Shown here piece after piece: positions 14,192 to 14,463 of a stretch of DNA of 14,463 bases. The notes below the pieces were generated by a model, which saw nothing but the letters and a program-made list of their open reading frames with translations, searched no databases and was not told where the DNA came from. Numbering within the stretch: position 1 is the stretch's first letter; every line of letters begins with the position of its first letter. This stretch comes from Candidatus Moraniibacteriota bacterium (GTDB lineage Bacteria; Patescibacteriota; Minisyncoccia; Moranbacterales; UBA9337). A program made the position numbers and the translations under genes. The DNA lies in NCBI GenBank assembly GCA_003507475.1, contig DNVQ01000015.1:13329-27791 (forward strand), read 5' to 3'.

Positions 14192-14213
14192 GGTATAAAG
14201 TTAAAGTTATAAT
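14186..14213 (+). promoter_or_regulatory. Promoter of the RNHCP gene
   Basis: TTGCGG (14186-14191) and a perfect TATAAT (14208-14213) are 16 bases apart. The start would be near 14220, giving a 35-base leader before the ATG at 14255. Confidence 0.55.
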
Positions 14214-14254
14214 ATAATAACTCATTTAATTCTTAAGATAAACTAAAATTCAAA

Positions 14255-14463
14255 ATGAGTAATATTTGTAAAAAAATGTTAACTAAAAAATTTCAAAAGA
14301 AAAAAGAGGACTTTATTTGTGACAATTGTGGTTTCGAAGTTTTTGGAAATGGATATACTAATCATTGTCCAAAGTGTCTTTGTAGCAAGCATGTGGATAA
14401 AAATCCTGGCGATCGATTGGAGAATTGTGGCGGACTAATGGTTCCATCTAAGGTAGAATTGAG
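14255..14463 (+). CDS. RNHCP domain protein (partial, continues past the window)
   Basis: The 69 visible residues include FICDNCGFEVFGNGYTNHCP, then KCLCSKHVDKNPGDR and CGGLMVP. These match the RNHCP domain, a small putative zinc ribbon with paired CxxC / HCPxC ligands. The family is common in small bacterial genomes, but its function is unknown. The C-terminal part is cut off by the window end. The start at 14255 is taken from the promoter and leader, but the second Met at 14276 would also give a typical family N-terminus and cannot be excluded. No Shine-Dalgarno sequence is seen. Confidence 0.88.
   Translation, partial: MSNICKKMLTKKFQKKKEDFICDNCGFEVFGNGYTNHCPKCLCSKHVDKNPGDRLENCGGLMVPSKVEL

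Overview
The window is about 14.5 kb of AT-rich DNA. It most likely comes from a Candidate Phyla Radiation (Patescibacteria, Parcubacteria-like) bacterium. This is inferred from the gene types (an RNHCP zinc-ribbon protein, a DUF192 protein, divergent histidine phosphatases, several small proteins without recognisable families), from the scarcity of Shine-Dalgarno sequences, and from many short palindromic repeats lying both between and inside genes. The standard genetic code fits every reading frame. No tRNA, rRNA, CRISPR array, transposase or phage structural gene was seen.

Left part (1-5575): the end of an unidentified gene and its terminator are followed by one 1799-residue protein. It has a single PEP-synthase-type ATP-grasp domain followed by four repeats of [about 230-250-residue linker + swivelling phosphohistidine domain]. 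It has no PEP/pyruvate-binding TIM barrel, so it is not an ordinary PEP synthase. Its layout recalls rifampin phosphotransferase (ATP-grasp, substrate-binding domain, His domain) with the last two parts multiplied four times. Four short repeat-derived segments interrupt the ATP-grasp half in frame.

Middle (5576-8983): a truncated remnant of the gene at 8519, then a promoter and a same-strand run of little-known proteins: a putative HEAAH zinc peptidase, a divergent histidine phosphatase (RHE instead of RHG), a P-loop nucleotide-kinase-like protein, and a 154-residue protein of unknown function. A strong terminator closes the run.

Centre (9059-9865): a self-contained minus-strand unit encodes a second histidine-phosphatase-like protein. 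It has its own near-consensus promoter, clear Shine-Dalgarno sequence and terminator, and a much higher G+C content than its neighbours.

Right part (9900-14463): folD carries a 99-bp palindromic element in frame. A repeat-filled 376-base gap follows, then a GT4 glycosyltransferase, a WecA/MraY-type polyprenyl-phosphate sugar-1-phosphate transferase, a membrane-anchored DUF192 protein, and the start of an RNHCP protein. The two transferases suggest a small envelope-glycan segment. The main points of interest are the four-module phosphotransferase and the repeated in-frame insertion of palindromic repeats into housekeeping-type enzymes.
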